A DNA stretch of 64,000 nucleotides from NCBI GenBank assembly GCA_963665155.2, contig CAXXFI010000001.1, positions 682,001 to 746,000 of the forward strand. Direction: 5' to 3'. This document shows, piece after piece, positions 63,948-64,000 of the stretch; the stretch's first letter is position 1, and each line of letters begins with the position of its first letter. The translations under genes and the position numbers were made by a program. Origin of the DNA: UBA1141 sp963665155. Lineage in GTDB: Bacteria; Chloroflexota; Dehalococcoidia; Lucifugimonadales; UBA3495. The notes under the pieces are model-generated. The model was not told where the DNA came from. It worked only from the letters and a program-made list of their open reading frames with translations, and searched no databases.

Positions 63948-64000
63948 GGTCTTGGCCCACCACGGGCTGAAAAAACTGGAATTGAAAAGCCCCCGGAATA
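63948..64000 (+). pseudogene. Continuation of the IS B-interrupted gene, partial at window edge
   Basis: Reads GLGPPRAEKTGIEKPPE in frame with the fragment left of IS B. Too short to identify. Confidence 0.35.

Overview
The window looks like a chromosomal segment of an uncultured bacterium. The gene content (many VOC proteins, amidases, amidohydrolases, an F420/deazaflavin-type nitroreductase, carboxymuconolactone-decarboxylase-like and GMC proteins, scattered short palindromes) resembles SAR202-like or Dehalococcoidia-related Chloroflexota. That placement is an inference from content only; there is no rRNA or other phylogenetic marker here.

Layout. (1) 1-4980, minus strand: a phosphonate biosynthesis operon. 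It holds an O-methyltransferase, PEP mutase with the diagnostic EDKxxxxxNS motif, a phosphonopyruvate decarboxylase split into two subunits, a 2-aminoethylphosphonate-type transaminase, and a second SAM methyltransferase that runs off the left edge. The predicted route is PEP -> phosphonopyruvate -> phosphonoacetaldehyde -> 2-aminoethylphosphonate, possibly followed by methylation. (2) 5918-24436: a catabolic or housekeeping stretch (VOC, GMC oxidoreductase, amidohydrolases, SDR, epoxide hydrolase, alpha/beta hydrolase, CMD protein, DUF1326, PepC-like peptidase, Ddn-like protein, amidase, MaoC). It is punctuated by an IS1182-family element, two minisatellites and a family of C/G-rich palindromes. 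(3) 24437-about 36060: a GC-rich integrative element inserted in a VOC gene. It has a large serine recombinase, a stripped and partly broken type IV secretion-like operon, two unusual regulators (one with four HTH domains) and a degenerate repeat array. (4) 36521-49911: a defence-type operon (HTH-SNF2 helicase, zeta-like toxin pair, DUF2806, DUF1156 methylase, PD-(D/E)XK-like protein, DUF499 ATPase). It matches the helicase/methylase/ATPase set I recall as Hma. The methylase and ATPase are broken, and the ATPase is cut into a decayed tyrosine recombinase. (5) 50277-64000: an IS-rich region with two copies of one IS1182-type element that share an in-frame amber codon, a second copy of the IS from region 2, an IS3-family element, MsrB, a broken amidase, a lipoprotein plus M23-like gene split by an IS, and a receiver-KaiC/FlaH-like ATPase fusion.

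A recurrent theme is gene disruption that can be read to the base. At least three genes are thrown out of frame by short perfect or near-perfect tandem duplications (35 bp in a VirB6/TrbL-like gene, 2 x 8 bp in the DUF499 gene, 8 bp in the receiver-ATPase gene), with a possible fourth of 4 bp. Removing the extra units restores the expected reading frame. One IS insertion is flanked by CTAG on both sides, and in-silico excision to a single CTAG also restores frame. Other genes carry single-base shifts that could be either real decay or assembly error; in-frame nonsense codons (methylase TAA, transposase TAG) argue that at least part of the decay is real.
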